Origin: an uncultured Erysipelotrichaceae bacterium
GTDB taxonomy: Bacteria > Bacillota_I > Bacilli_A > RF39 > UBA660
Assembly: GCA_902803685.1 (NCBI GenBank)
Contig: CADCQR010000074.1
Coordinates: forward strand, 1-21,510
Reading direction: 5' to 3'
Length of the DNA: 21,510 nucleotides
In this document: piece by piece, positions 14,862 to 21,510 of the stretch
How positions within the stretch are numbered: the first letter of the stretch is position 1
Layout: each line of letters starts with the position of its first letter
The notes under the pieces: model-generated
Told to the model about the DNA's origin: nothing
The model's input: only the letters and a program-made list of their open reading frames with translations
The model's database searches: none
Made by a program: the position numbers and the translations under genes

Positions 14862-15516
14862 GTTAAATGTTTTATATGAGGATAATCATATAATTGTAGT
14901 GGAAAAGCCTGTAAATGTTTTAAGTCAGTCTGATTCTACTGGAGATTTAGACTTGCTTACTATGGTAAAAAAATATGTAAAAGAAAAATATCATAAACCT
15001 GGTAACGTTTATATAGGTTTGGTGCATAGGCTGGATCGCCCAGTTGGTGGGATTATGGTTTTTGCTAGAAGTAGCAAGGCCGCTAGCAGGTTAAATAAGC
15101 AATTTATGGAGCACACTGTAGATAAAAGATATTTAGCTATTGTACGAGGGAAAGTAAAGAAAAATGATGTGTTTATAGATAAATTAGAAAAAGGTGATAA
15201 TGGTAATACTATAGTTAGTGATAAGGGCAAATATTCTGAATTGGAGTACAATTTGATTAATTACCATCATGGTTTAAATTTAAGCTTGGTTGAAGTACAT
15301 TTGAAAAGTGGACGTCATCATCAGATAAGGGTTCAATTTTCTAGTCGTGGCCATTCTTTAGTTGGTGACCATAGATATGGTCCTATTGATAATAGTAATC
15401 TTTGTCTTTTTGCATACAGGCTTTCTTTTATGCACCCTGTAAAGAAATTTGAAATGAATTTTAAAATAAATCCACATTCTAATGGTTTTTGGAAATATTT
15501 TGAAGGACTATACTAA
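14854..15516 (+). CDS. RluA-family pseudouridine synthase
   Basis: A 220-residue RNA pseudouridine synthase that isomerises uridine in rRNA or tRNA. The catalytic motif is GLVHRLDRPVGG at 55-66 with Asp61. ALYEDNHIIVVEKP-like start residues and SGRHHQIRVQFSSRGHSLVG (family motif GRxHQIRxHxxxxGxPxxGD) confirm it. It lacks an N-terminal S4 domain, as do RluA-type minimal enzymes. ATG 14854 overlaps the preceding stop by 8 bp and follows GGAAGATGGG, so coupling with the methyltransferase is likely. An earlier in-frame start inside the methyltransferase gene is not favoured. Confidence 0.9.
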   Translation: MNKLNVLYEDNHIIVVEKPVNVLSQSDSTGDLDLLTMVKKYVKEKYHKPGNVYIGLVHRLDRPVGGIMVFARSSKAASRLNKQFMEHTVDKRYLAIVRGKVKKNDVFIDKLEKGDNGNTIVSDKGKYSELEYNLINYHHGLNLSLVEVHLKSGRHHQIRVQFSSRGHSLVGDHRYGPIDNSNLCLFAYRLSFMHPVKKFEMNFKINPHSNGFWKYFEGLY

Positions 15517-15549
15517 TTTTTTATTATTTGTAATTGTTTAATAAAACAT

Positions 15550-15578
15550 TTGCATTCCTGATTATTTTTTGTTATCAT
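15550..15578 (+). promoter_or_regulatory. Putative promoter for the Pro/Ala/Val-rich protein
   Basis: TTGCAT (15550-15555) and TATCAT (15573-15578) are 17 bp apart, 37 bp before the ATG at 15616. The match to consensus is moderate. Confidence 0.45.
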
Positions 15579-15615
15579 TATTTTAGAGTACAAGAATAGA
15601 GGGAGTCTGATTATA

Positions 15616-16863
15616 ATGAAATTTGATTTTACATGGTTTACAAGTCTACCTGGTATGCTTATTACCGGCGGAGTTGTTTTACTGATTGTGGCTTTGATTA
15701 TATTGTTAGTTACTAATAAAAAGTCTAAGAAGATGAAAGAAGCTATGGATGAAGCTGGTGGGCAAGATGTACAAAGTCCAGCTGATAATGGTGTGGCAGT
15801 TGGTGCTGCTATTGGTCAAGATGATATGAATATGGGAGGTGTTCCTACTGCTATGGCAACTCCTGATATTGCTACTGTTCCTATGGCAACAGCTCAGAAT
15901 GGTGTAGCACCTGTAGAAACTATTGCCACTGTTTCTAATGTTGTTGATCCTGCTGCAGTTATGGCAGCTACTGCTAGTACTAATCTTGCCCCTGCAGTTC
16001 CTGTTATAGCAGCACCCGAGACTGCTCCTACCGATTTGGGTAGTGTTGCTAATGCTATGGCTATGGCACAGCCTACTGTTGATGCCGGACAAGTTATGCC
16101 TACTCAAAATATTGAGGACGTTCCTGGCAGTGTTCAACCTGTTGGTGTAAGTGAAGCTTTGGTAGCACCAAGTGTTGCTCCTATAGCACCTCAGCCAGAT
16201 ATTATTCAAAATTCTGTTGAAATGAATATGCCTGCTAGTGGTATGGATGTATCTAATGTTATGCCAATTAACACTGATTTACAGGATGCCTCTCAAGCTA
16301 ATATGTTTTCTTCACAACCTATTGTGAATAATGAAAATGTATCTATTTATGGGGGAGTTAATCCGACTGATTCAATTAATACTGCTGTATTCCAAGATAA
16401 TAATACTAGTACAGTAAATACTATTTCTCAGGAAAATATTGCTGTTACAAATGATGTTGTGGCATCTGCTCCTATAGGTAGTGAATTTGTAGATGGTGTT
16501 GCTCCATCTGCTGTTATACCGGTTCAGCCTGAGACAGTAGTTGTACCACAAGTGCCAGTTGTTTCTCAGTCTGCAGCTGTTGTTCCCGATTTTAATAGCG
16601 GTGTTGCTGTTGTACAAACTTCAGTAGTACCTTCTATGCAAAATGTTGTTCCAGATACTATGGGGGTATGTGCTACTGTTATGCCTAATGTATCTGCTGC
16701 CCCTATTTCTGCAGCTCCTTCGGCACCGGCTGTTGCTCCATCTACTGCAACAACTTTCGGTAGTGTACCAGTTGTACCTGCTATACAAGGTCAAGCAGTA
16801 CCTTCTGTGCAAGCTGTTCCTCCAGTAGCTGCTGTTCCTCAGAATCCCGGAATGTATCAATAA
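15616..16863 (+). CDS. Membrane-anchored Pro/Ala/Val-rich disordered protein
   Basis: A 415-residue protein with one hydrophobic segment at about residues 13-34, then a basic stop-transfer patch (NKKSKKMKEAMD). About 370 residues of low-complexity sequence follow, rich in Ala, Val, Pro, Thr, Ser, Gln and Asn, with recurring short units such as VAPS, VVPSVQ and MATP. It has no cysteine-rich, enzymatic or sorting (LPXTG) motif. The long tail is probably disordered. The basic patch after the helix suggests the tail may be cytoplasmic, but topology is not certain. The gene is visibly less AT-rich than its neighbours because of the amino-acid content. GGGAG lies before ATG, and the unit ends at a strong terminator. 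A scaffold or spacer role is a guess. Confidence 0.65.
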   Translation: MKFDFTWFTSLPGMLITGGVVLLIVALIILLVTNKKSKKMKEAMDEAGGQDVQSPADNGVAVGAAIGQDDMNMGGVPTAMATPDIATVPMATAQNGVAPVETIATVSNVVDPAAVMAATASTNLAPAVPVIAAPETAPTDLGSVANAMAMAQPTVDAGQVMPTQNIEDVPGSVQPVGVSEALVAPSVAPIAPQPDIIQNSVEMNMPASGMDVSNVMPINTDLQDASQANMFSSQPIVNNENVSIYGGVNPTDSINTAVFQDNNTSTVNTISQENIAVTNDVVASAPIGSEFVDGVAPSAVIPVQPETVVVPQVPVVSQSAAVVPDFNSGVAVVQTSVVPSMQNVVPDTMGVCATVMPNVSAAPISAAPSAPAVAPSTATTFGSVPVVPAIQGQAVPSVQAVPPVAAVPQNPGMYQ

Positions 16864-16879
16864 GTATAATTGTTTTAAT

Positions 16880-16912
16880 ACCATTTCTTACCATAGAGGT
16901 GGTTTTTTTTTT
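16880..16912 (+). terminator. Strong intrinsic terminator
   Basis: ACCATTTCT (16880-16888) pairs with AGAGGTGGT (16895-16903), 9 bp with two G-U pairs and a 6-nt loop, followed by about ten T residues. It isolates the 15616-16863 gene from the glycosyltransferase region. Confidence 0.75.
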
Positions 16913-16928
16913 ATTATAAGAAAAATTG

Positions 16929-16937
16929 TGCTATAAT
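16929..16937 (+). promoter_or_regulatory. Extended -10 promoter for the glycosyltransferase operon
   Basis: TGCTATAAT at 16929-16937 is a perfect extended -10. Transcription would begin near 16944, giving a 5' leader of about 57 bp. Confidence 0.6.
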
Positions 16938-17000
16938 TTTTTTGGACTGTAATTTAATTACTTTGTATTTTTATTATTATGTTTGAAAGGAGGAGTGCGT

Positions 17001-18158
17001 TTGTCTGATAAAAATATTGTTAAAAAGGTATCTATTCTTAGTTTGCATTTAGGTTACGGAGGAATTGAAAAGTCTGTAGTGGCTTTAGCCAATTCACTTA
17101 GTTTCGGTTATGATGTTGAGATTGTTGTTTCTTATAAATTGTATGATAAACCAGCATTTGATGTCGATAAAAAAGTTAGAATAAAATATTTGACAGAGGG
17201 AGTTGTTCCTAATAAAAATGAATTATATGATGCAATAAGCCGAAAAAACTTGCGTGATATAGTTCTTGAAAGTTGGACAAGCTATAATATTTTAAAAATA
17301 AGAAAGAAAACAATGGTTGAATTCATAAAAAAATCAGATTCTGATATAATTATCTCTACTAGGGATATTTTTGATGATTGGTTAGGTAAATATGCCAATG
17401 AGTCTATTGTTAAGATTGGCTGGGAACACAATCATCATCATGGAAATATAAAATATGCTAATAAATTAGTTAGTTATGCTAAGAAACTTGATTTTTTTGT
17501 TGTAGTATCTAATGATTTAGAAAGATTTTATAGTAATAAGTTGTTGAATAGTAATTGTAAGTGTGTATATATTCCAAACATACTTGATTATTGGCCTAAA
17601 TATGTATCTAGACTAGATAAGAAGCGTTTAGTTAGCGTCGGTAGATTAAGTTCAGAAAAAGGGTTTATGGATCTTTTATTAATATATCAGAAATTGGTTT
17701 CTAAGTATCCTGATTGGTCATTGGACATTGTTGGTGACGGTCCAGAAATGTCTTTACTAAAAGAATTTGTCAAGAAAAATAGTTTAAAAAAAATTACTTT
17801 GCATGGATTTAAGAATAAAAAATCTATTAATGAATTGTTGCATAATTCGTCAATATATTTAATGACTTCGTATACTGAAGCATTTGGTATTGTATTGATT
17901 GAAGCAATGTCTCATGGAGTCCCTTGTATAGCATTTGACTCTGCCGAGGGAGCAAGGGAAATAATTCAAAATGGAAAAAATGGCTACTTAATAAAGCATC
18001 GTTCTGTGGATGAGTACTTAGAAAAGACTTTTAAACTAATGGAAGATAAAGAACTAAGGGCTAAAATGGGAAGTGTTGCTCGTACTACTTCAAAGAAATA
18101 TTCTGGTGACGAAGTAATTGATTTTTGGAAAGAGTTATTTGATGAAAAGAGTTGTTAA
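17001..18158 (+). CDS. GT4-family (GT-B fold) glycosyltransferase
   Basis: A 385-residue enzyme that transfers a sugar from a nucleotide-sugar donor, probably during surface glycan assembly at the inner membrane face. The N-terminal Rossmann half has the LGYGGIEKSVVALAN acceptor-side glycine loop. The C-terminal half has VSVGRLSSEKGFMDLL, LDIVGDGPEMSLL, LHGFKNKKSINELLHNSSIY and the donor-site TEAFGIVLIEAMSHGVPCIA with the EX7E-type glutamates. The start is probably TTG at 17001: AGGAGG at 16988-16993 is 7 bp away, while GTG at 16995 would be too close. It is the first gene of a cluster with Alg14/PssD and Alg13/PssE homologues, which begin right after its stop. Confidence 0.8.
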   Translation: MSDKNIVKKVSILSLHLGYGGIEKSVVALANSLSFGYDVEIVVSYKLYDKPAFDVDKKVRIKYLTEGVVPNKNELYDAISRKNLRDIVLESWTSYNILKIRKKTMVEFIKKSDSDIIISTRDIFDDWLGKYANESIVKIGWEHNHHHGNIKYANKLVSYAKKLDFFVVVSNDLERFYSNKLLNSNCKCVYIPNILDYWPKYVSRLDKKRLVSVGRLSSEKGFMDLLLIYQKLVSKYPDWSLDIVGDGPEMSLLKEFVKKNSLKKITLHGFKNKKSINELLHNSSIYLMTSYTEAFGIVLIEAMSHGVPCIAFDSAEGAREIIQNGKNGYLIKHRSVDEYLEKTFKLMEDKELRAKMGSVARTTSKKYSGDEVIDFWKELFDEKSC

Positions 18159-18159
18159 T

Positions 18160-18630
18160 ATGAAAAAAGTATTGTTTATATCAAGTACTGGTGGTCATCT
18201 TGATGAATTATTGAAATTAGAATCTACATTTGATAAGTTTGATTATCATATTGTTACGGAAAAAACTAAATCTAATTTGTATTTAAAAGATAAGTATTTA
18301 AATAGGGTTGCTTATTTATTATATGGTACAAAGCATAATATTCTTTCTTATCCGTTTAAATTATTTATAAATTGTATTATTAGTTTATTTTTTTATTTAA
18401 AATATCGCCCTGATTATATTGTTACTACTGGTACACATACTGCTGGGCCTATGTGTTGTATTGGTAAGATTTTTGGAAGTAAAATTATTTATATAGAGAC
18501 ATTTGCTAATATATTCACTAAAACTTCAGCTGGAAGTATTATTTATCATTTTGCTGATAAATTTGTAGTACAATGGGAAAGTATGAAAAAAATGTACCCT
18601 GATTCAGATTTTTGGGGGTGGATTTTTTAA
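18160..18630 (+). CDS. Alg14/PssD-like glycosyltransferase subunit
   Basis: A 156-residue protein matching the Alg14/PssD/EpsE family, the membrane-recruiting acceptor-binding half of a two-subunit UDP-sugar transferase. It starts MKKVLFISSTGGHLDELLKL; the STGGH glycine loop is the family signature. A hydrophobic stretch at about 65-82 (LFINCIISLFFYLKY) is the membrane association helix. TGTHTAGPMCCIGKIFGSKI follows, and YIETFA matches the family's E(S/T)xA motif. The first gene's stop is one base before this ATG. The next gene starts within its stop codon (1-bp overlap), as expected for subunits of one enzyme. An earlier in-frame start within the GT4 gene is not favoured. Confidence 0.85.
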   Translation: MKKVLFISSTGGHLDELLKLESTFDKFDYHIVTEKTKSNLYLKDKYLNRVAYLLYGTKHNILSYPFKLFINCIISLFFYLKYRPDYIVTTGTHTAGPMCCIGKIFGSKIIYIETFANIFTKTSAGSIIYHFADKFVVQWESMKKMYPDSDFWGWIF

Positions 18631-19478
18631 TGATATTAGTTATATTGGGAACGCAAGATAAAGATTTTTCTAGACTTTTGCTGGCTGTTGAAAAGCAGAT
18701 TAAGACGGGAAATATAAACGAGAAGGTTGTGGTTCAGGCTGGTCAGACTAAATTTCAATCGGATTATATGGAGGTTTTTGATTTTTTGTCAGCACCAGAA
18801 TTTGATTCATTAATGCGTGAAGCAGATTTGATAATTACGCATGGTGGTGTTGGATCTATATTGGGAGCTATAAAGTACGGTAAGCGTGTTATAGCTGCTG
18901 CTAGGTTGGCAAAGTATGGTGAACATCACAATGATCATCAAAAGCAGATAATCAACGAATTTGTAAAAAAAGGTTATATTTTAGAATTGAAAGATTTTAA
19001 TAAGCTTGATGTTATGTTAAAAAAGGCAATATCTTTTAGACCTAAAAAATTTGAAAGTAATAACGCTAATTTTATTAAGAAATTAGATGATTACATTGAA
19101 AGTGAGAATCATGTTAGCTGGCTAAATAAATATATTTATATTTTTAAGCACTTTTTTATATTATTATTTTATACTGTGCTTATATATTTAATTAAAAAGA
19201 TTTTTCCTAATATAGAAGATGTTTATATATTTAAATATCATTATATTTTGTTTTTTGCAGTTAGCTATTTTTTAGAAAAAAGATTTATATTTGGAAAATG
19301 TAAAAACAAGTTTTGGATAGATATTTTGATGTTTGTATCTTATGTTTTTGTTGATTCTTTACTATTTGTTTTTATGTGTAATAGAGATTCGTTTATATTA
19401 TTTCAAGTTCTGTTTTTCTTTTTTACAATATTTAGTAATAAGTTGATTTTTTTCAAGAAGTACGTAGTTAATAACTAG
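18630..19478 (+). CDS. Alg13/PssE-like catalytic subunit fused to a GtrA-like membrane domain
   Basis: A 282-residue protein. Residues 1 to about 160 match Alg13/PssE, the donor-binding catalytic half of the two-subunit transferase: MILVILGTQDKDFSRLL, the DLIITHGGVGSILGAIKYGK donor loop and HHNDHQKQI. Ordinary PssE ends near residue 160. Here about 120 more residues form four hydrophobic helices with features of GtrA-like proteins: YFLEKRFIFGK at the end of helix 2 and FSNKLIFFKKY at the end of helix 4, echoing the GtrA NxxF(x)F pattern. GtrA-like proteins are small four-helix proteins implicated in moving lipid-linked sugars. I infer a fusion, with the C-terminal part serving as membrane anchor or translocation partner. 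ATG 18630 overlaps the previous stop by one base. Confidence 0.75.
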   Translation: MILVILGTQDKDFSRLLLAVEKQIKTGNINEKVVVQAGQTKFQSDYMEVFDFLSAPEFDSLMREADLIITHGGVGSILGAIKYGKRVIAAARLAKYGEHHNDHQKQIINEFVKKGYILELKDFNKLDVMLKKAISFRPKKFESNNANFIKKLDDYIESENHVSWLNKYIYIFKHFFILLFYTVLIYLIKKIFPNIEDVYIFKYHYILFFAVSYFLEKRFIFGKCKNKFWIDILMFVSYVFVDSLLFVFMCNRDSFILFQVLFFFFTIFSNKLIFFKKYVVNN

Positions 19479-19524
19479 TTTAATTAAATCTTTTGTTTAT
19501 GAAGATGTATATTGTAGAAAAATA

Positions 19525-19552
19525 TGTACATTTTTCTTTTTTTTGTTATAAT
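19525..19552 (+). promoter_or_regulatory. Promoter for the coiled-coil/glycosidase pair
   Basis: TGTACA (19525-19530) lies 16 bp before a perfect TATAAT (19547-19552). A TG at 19544-19545 makes the -10 extended. It is 25 bp before the ATG at 19578. Confidence 0.6.
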
Positions 19553-19577
19553 TTATATTGTATGGGGATGTGATGCT

Positions 19578-20156
19578 ATGAAGTTAAAGAATGTGTCTTT
19601 TCTATTAATGATAATCTCTTTTGTGATGATTTTTTCGGGTTGTGTTTCTATGTTTATTATTAGTTTAAGAGAAGATAGAAGCTTGGTTTTAGGAAGAATG
19701 AATGATGTTTCTAATTCTTTTGAGGAGTTCACAACAAGTGTAAGTTTATATGAGGACCAAAGAGATCTTTTATATGAAAAATATTTAAGTACTTTATATT
19801 ATGATACTATGGCTAGCCAAGATACACTAGTTAAAAATAGTTTATCTAATTATGAAGCTATAGTCGATAATATAGAGAAGCAAAAGAAGGTTTTAGATGC
19901 TTTGTGTAATGATGTATATTATCCTGATTCACGTGTAAATAACAAATGTAGTAATTATAAGATAATATTTGAGCAAGTTAATAATTTGTTTGTAAATGAT
20001 ATTAACTATTATAATAAAAATATTGCTAAATATAATTTGTATGCTAAATCAGTCAATTCTGATAAATTTATTGCTAGCTATGAGACTAAAAAAAAGTATA
20101 TAGATTGTAACAATGATGGTAGGTTTGAAAGTAAAGAGGATACAAATGGAAAGTAA
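19578..20156 (+). CDS. Surface coiled-coil protein with a C-terminal EF-hand-like loop
   Basis: A 192-residue protein. Residues 6-30 are hydrophobic and contain FSGC (Cys22), a poor lipobox, so it is either a lipoprotein or a signal-anchored protein. Residues 35-110 are helical and probably coiled-coil (NDVSNSFEEFTTSVSLYEDQ and onwards). Three later cysteines lie at 110, 124 and 177. The end carries DCNNDGRFESKE at 176-187, a full 12-residue EF-hand calcium loop pattern (D1, N3, D5, G6, E12). ATG 19578 follows GGGGATGTGATG; an earlier start would put the promoter inside the gene. Its 3' end overlaps the phosphodiester glycosidase gene by 11 bp, so the two are probably made together. Family not recognised. 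Confidence 0.6.
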   Translation: MKLKNVSFLLMIISFVMIFSGCVSMFIISLREDRSLVLGRMNDVSNSFEEFTTSVSLYEDQRDLLYEKYLSTLYYDTMASQDTLVKNSLSNYEAIVDNIEKQKKVLDALCNDVYYPDSRVNNKCSNYKIIFEQVNNLFVNDINYYNKNIAKYNLYAKSVNSDKFIASYETKKKYIDCNNDGRFESKEDTNGK

Positions 20157-21174
20157 AAAGCGCACCGGAAAATTAAAAAAATTGTTTCTTATCTTTTTGT
20201 CAGTTTTTACTTTTTTTGTATTTATTTTTGTATTTTTATTTTATGGCCCTATTGATAGCTTTAAAAACTTTTGGATTACTTCGGCTATGACTACAATGAA
20301 TCATCAGTATTTGGCAACTTGGCTTTATTCTGATAAGTATATTGCTGAGGTTTTAGCTTCTAATTCTGTTGAAGAAATTAATGAAATTTCTGATGTTAAT
20401 GCAATTAAATTTAAAAAGTATACTACGAGTATTTATAAAAATGAATATGATAAGGAAATATTGACTAAAGATTCAGACAATCAGCTTTATAAGTTGATAG
20501 AAGTTAGTGGTGGTTCGTATAAGGGTTTTTTAGTGGCAATTTATGACCCATCACGTATACATATAGCTACAACTAAGTATTTAGGGGTTAGAGGAGAAGA
20601 TATTTTAACTGTAGCTAATAGAGAAAATGCAATAGTAGCTATGAATGCTGGGGGTTTTTATGATCCAGATTGGAACAGTAACGGAGCATTACCGCATGGT
20701 ACTGTAATAAGTCGTGGGAAAGTTGTTAGTGATTTTGCAGATGCTAATGTTGGCGGTGGCTTTATTGGCTTTAATAATGATAATAAGCTAGTTCTTGGTA
20801 AGATGAATGCAGAATCTGCAATAAATGCTGGAATTAGGGATGCCGTTGAATTTGGACCATTTTTAATAGTTAATGGCAAAAGAAGTTTTGTAAAAGGAAA
20901 TGGTGGTTGGGGGATTGCCCCAAGAACGGCCATCGGACAAAGGCAAGATGGAATAGTTTTATTTCTGGTAATAAATGGTCGTATTCCAAGTAGTATAGGT
21001 GCTGATATGGTTGATTTGTGTGATATATTAGAAAATTATGGTGCTTATAATGCTGCTAATTTAGATGGCGGTAGTTCTTCAGAATTGGTTATTAATAATG
21101 AAATCATTAATACACCTGTTGCAGGGGGAACTAAGGGTTTAAGAAATATGTCTACATTTTGGATATTAAATTAG
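20146..21174 (+). CDS. Phosphodiester glycosidase family protein (NAGPA domain), membrane-anchored
   Basis: A 342-residue protein with a single N-terminal membrane helix (about 12-33) after a basic MESKKRTGKLKK start, placing the catalytic domain outside the cell. Residues from about 120 match the NAGPA family (PF09992), which hydrolyses phosphodiester-linked sugars. Visible motifs are AIVAMNAGGFYDPD, GAxPHGTVISRGKVVSD, GGWGIAPRTAIGQRQDGIVL with LVINGR, AANLDGGSSSELV and the end residues. Its position after glycosyltransferase genes suggests it trims or remodels a phosphodiester-containing surface glycan or teichoic acid-like polymer. ATG 20146 has AAAGAGG 6 bp upstream and is preferred over 20113, which lies inside the preceding gene's EF-hand region. 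Confidence 0.8.
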   Translation: MESKKRTGKLKKLFLIFLSVFTFFVFIFVFLFYGPIDSFKNFWITSAMTTMNHQYLATWLYSDKYIAEVLASNSVEEINEISDVNAIKFKKYTTSIYKNEYDKEILTKDSDNQLYKLIEVSGGSYKGFLVAIYDPSRIHIATTKYLGVRGEDILTVANRENAIVAMNAGGFYDPDWNSNGALPHGTVISRGKVVSDFADANVGGGFIGFNNDNKLVLGKMNAESAINAGIRDAVEFGPFLIVNGKRSFVKGNGGWGIAPRTAIGQRQDGIVLFLVINGRIPSSIGADMVDLCDILENYGAYNAANLDGGSSSELVINNEIINTPVAGGTKGLRNMSTFWILN

Positions 21175-21200
21175 TTGTAGAAATTTGAGAGAATTTGCGG

Positions 21201-21206
21201 TATAAT
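21201..21206 (+). promoter_or_regulatory. Possible -10 for the last gene
   Basis: A perfect TATAAT sits 20 bp before the final gene's ATG. No -35 at normal spacing is visible, so this is a weak call. Confidence 0.35.
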
Positions 21207-21226
21207 ATCCGGCAGAGGTGTTGGAT

Positions 21227-21510
21227 ATGTATATAGGCTTAGTTGAATATTGTGGTGATCCTGTATTGGCTAATGTACTTTCTATTGCTCAAAGAATATT
21301 GAATATATTTCAAATAGTTATGCCTATAATTGCAATTGTTTTTCTAGTTAGAAATCTTATACGTTTAATGGCAACTCCTGAAGAAAAGAAACTTCATAAT
21401 GTATTAAGAAATTGGTTTCTTGCACTTGTGCTTTTCTTTGCATTGCCTATTATAGTTGATGCAGTGATGGGGTTATTATCAGATGATTATTCATTATCAG
21501 CTTGTTGGAA
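21227..21510 (+). CDS. Small membrane protein, truncated by the window end
   Basis: An open frame from ATG 21227, with AGAGGTG six bases before it, to the window edge (about 94 codons seen). It has two strong hydrophobic helices: one around residues 27-46 (FQIVMPIIAIVFLVRN) and one around 67-84 (FLALVLFFALPIIVDAV). Between them lies a short charged loop (MATPEEKKLHN). This two-helix hairpin plan resembles pilin-like or VirB2/TrbC/Maff2-type small membrane proteins, but I cannot assign a family. The gene continues beyond the window. Confidence 0.6.
   Translation, partial: MYIGLVEYCGDPVLANVLSIAQRILNIFQIVMPIIAIVFLVRNLIRLMATPEEKKLHNVLRNWFLALVLFFALPIIVDAVMGLLSDDYSLSACW

Noticed and set aside
15706..16884. 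Minus-strand and alternate-frame reading frames inside the Pro/Ala/Val-rich gene
   Set aside because: They are shadows created by GCT/GTT/CCT-rich codons. Their products are Cys/Ser/Asn/Arg-rich and lack ribosome sites, while the plus-strand frame has a ribosome site, membrane helix and terminator.
20658..20933. Minus-strand open frame opposite the phosphodiester glycosidase
   Set aside because: It overlaps the NAGPA-family motifs on the opposite strand, has no ribosome site and is a low-complexity shadow.
1..21510. Mycoplasma-type code with TGA as Trp
   Set aside because: Real genes end at TGA (for example 4990-4992 and 13054-13056) and tryptophan is encoded by TGG throughout.
1..21510. 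tRNA, rRNA or CRISPR sequences
   Set aside because: Reading through the window I saw no tRNA T-arm (GGTTCGA-type), no rRNA-like conserved stretch and no regularly spaced repeats. This was by eye and a scan tool could confirm it.

Overview
The window is very AT-rich with short intergenic gaps, strong Shine-Dalgarno sites and A/T-ending codons. This points to a low-GC Firmicutes/Bacilli-type bacterium, possibly one of the small-genome gut lineages near Erysipelotrichia or the uncultured RF39-like groups. TGA is used as a stop (for example at 4990-4992 and 13054-13056), so this is not the Mycoplasma genetic code. Lineage assignment is inference.

Layout. 1-340: decayed IS1202-like transposase N-terminus. 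485-1618: compact M3-type metallopeptidase. 1641-4992: the most distinctive locus. A consensus promoter with a 14-bp palindrome on its -35 box drives a 22-codon histidine-rich leader peptide, then a set of mutually exclusive hairpins ending in an intrinsic terminator, then three tightly packed genes: a GNAT acetyltransferase, an ArgE-like M20 deacylase/peptidase and a eukaryote-type HisRS paralogue with altered catalytic motifs. 5065-5520: TspO/MBR membrane protein. 5644-6316: remnants of an IS3-family element with an unrelated frameshifted reading frame between its pieces. 6411-7160 (minus): membrane-anchored secreted protein. 7338-9896: complete ABC-2 type exporter (one ATPase, two permeases). 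9909-11672 (minus): two unrecognised genes. 11850-13920: small cytosolic protein, polytopic membrane protein and lipoprotein, all of unknown function. 13989-15516: overlapping SAM methyltransferase and RluA-type pseudouridine synthase genes. 15616-16863: membrane-anchored, disordered Pro/Ala/Val-rich protein. 17001-19478: surface-glycan glycosyltransferases (GT4, Alg14/PssD, and Alg13/PssE with a C-terminal GtrA-like membrane domain). 19578-21174: a surface coiled-coil protein ending in an EF-hand-like loop, overlapping a phosphodiester glycosidase (NAGPA) family gene. 21227-end: start of a small membrane protein cut by the window edge.

How the genes fit together. The leader peptide and attenuator suggest that the acetyltransferase/deacylase/HisRS-like operon responds to histidyl-tRNA charging. 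In Firmicutes this job is more familiar from T-boxes, and no T-box is visible here. Genes 17001-21174 look like one region for building and modifying a surface glycan. The other units appear independent, each bounded by recognisable terminators or promoters.
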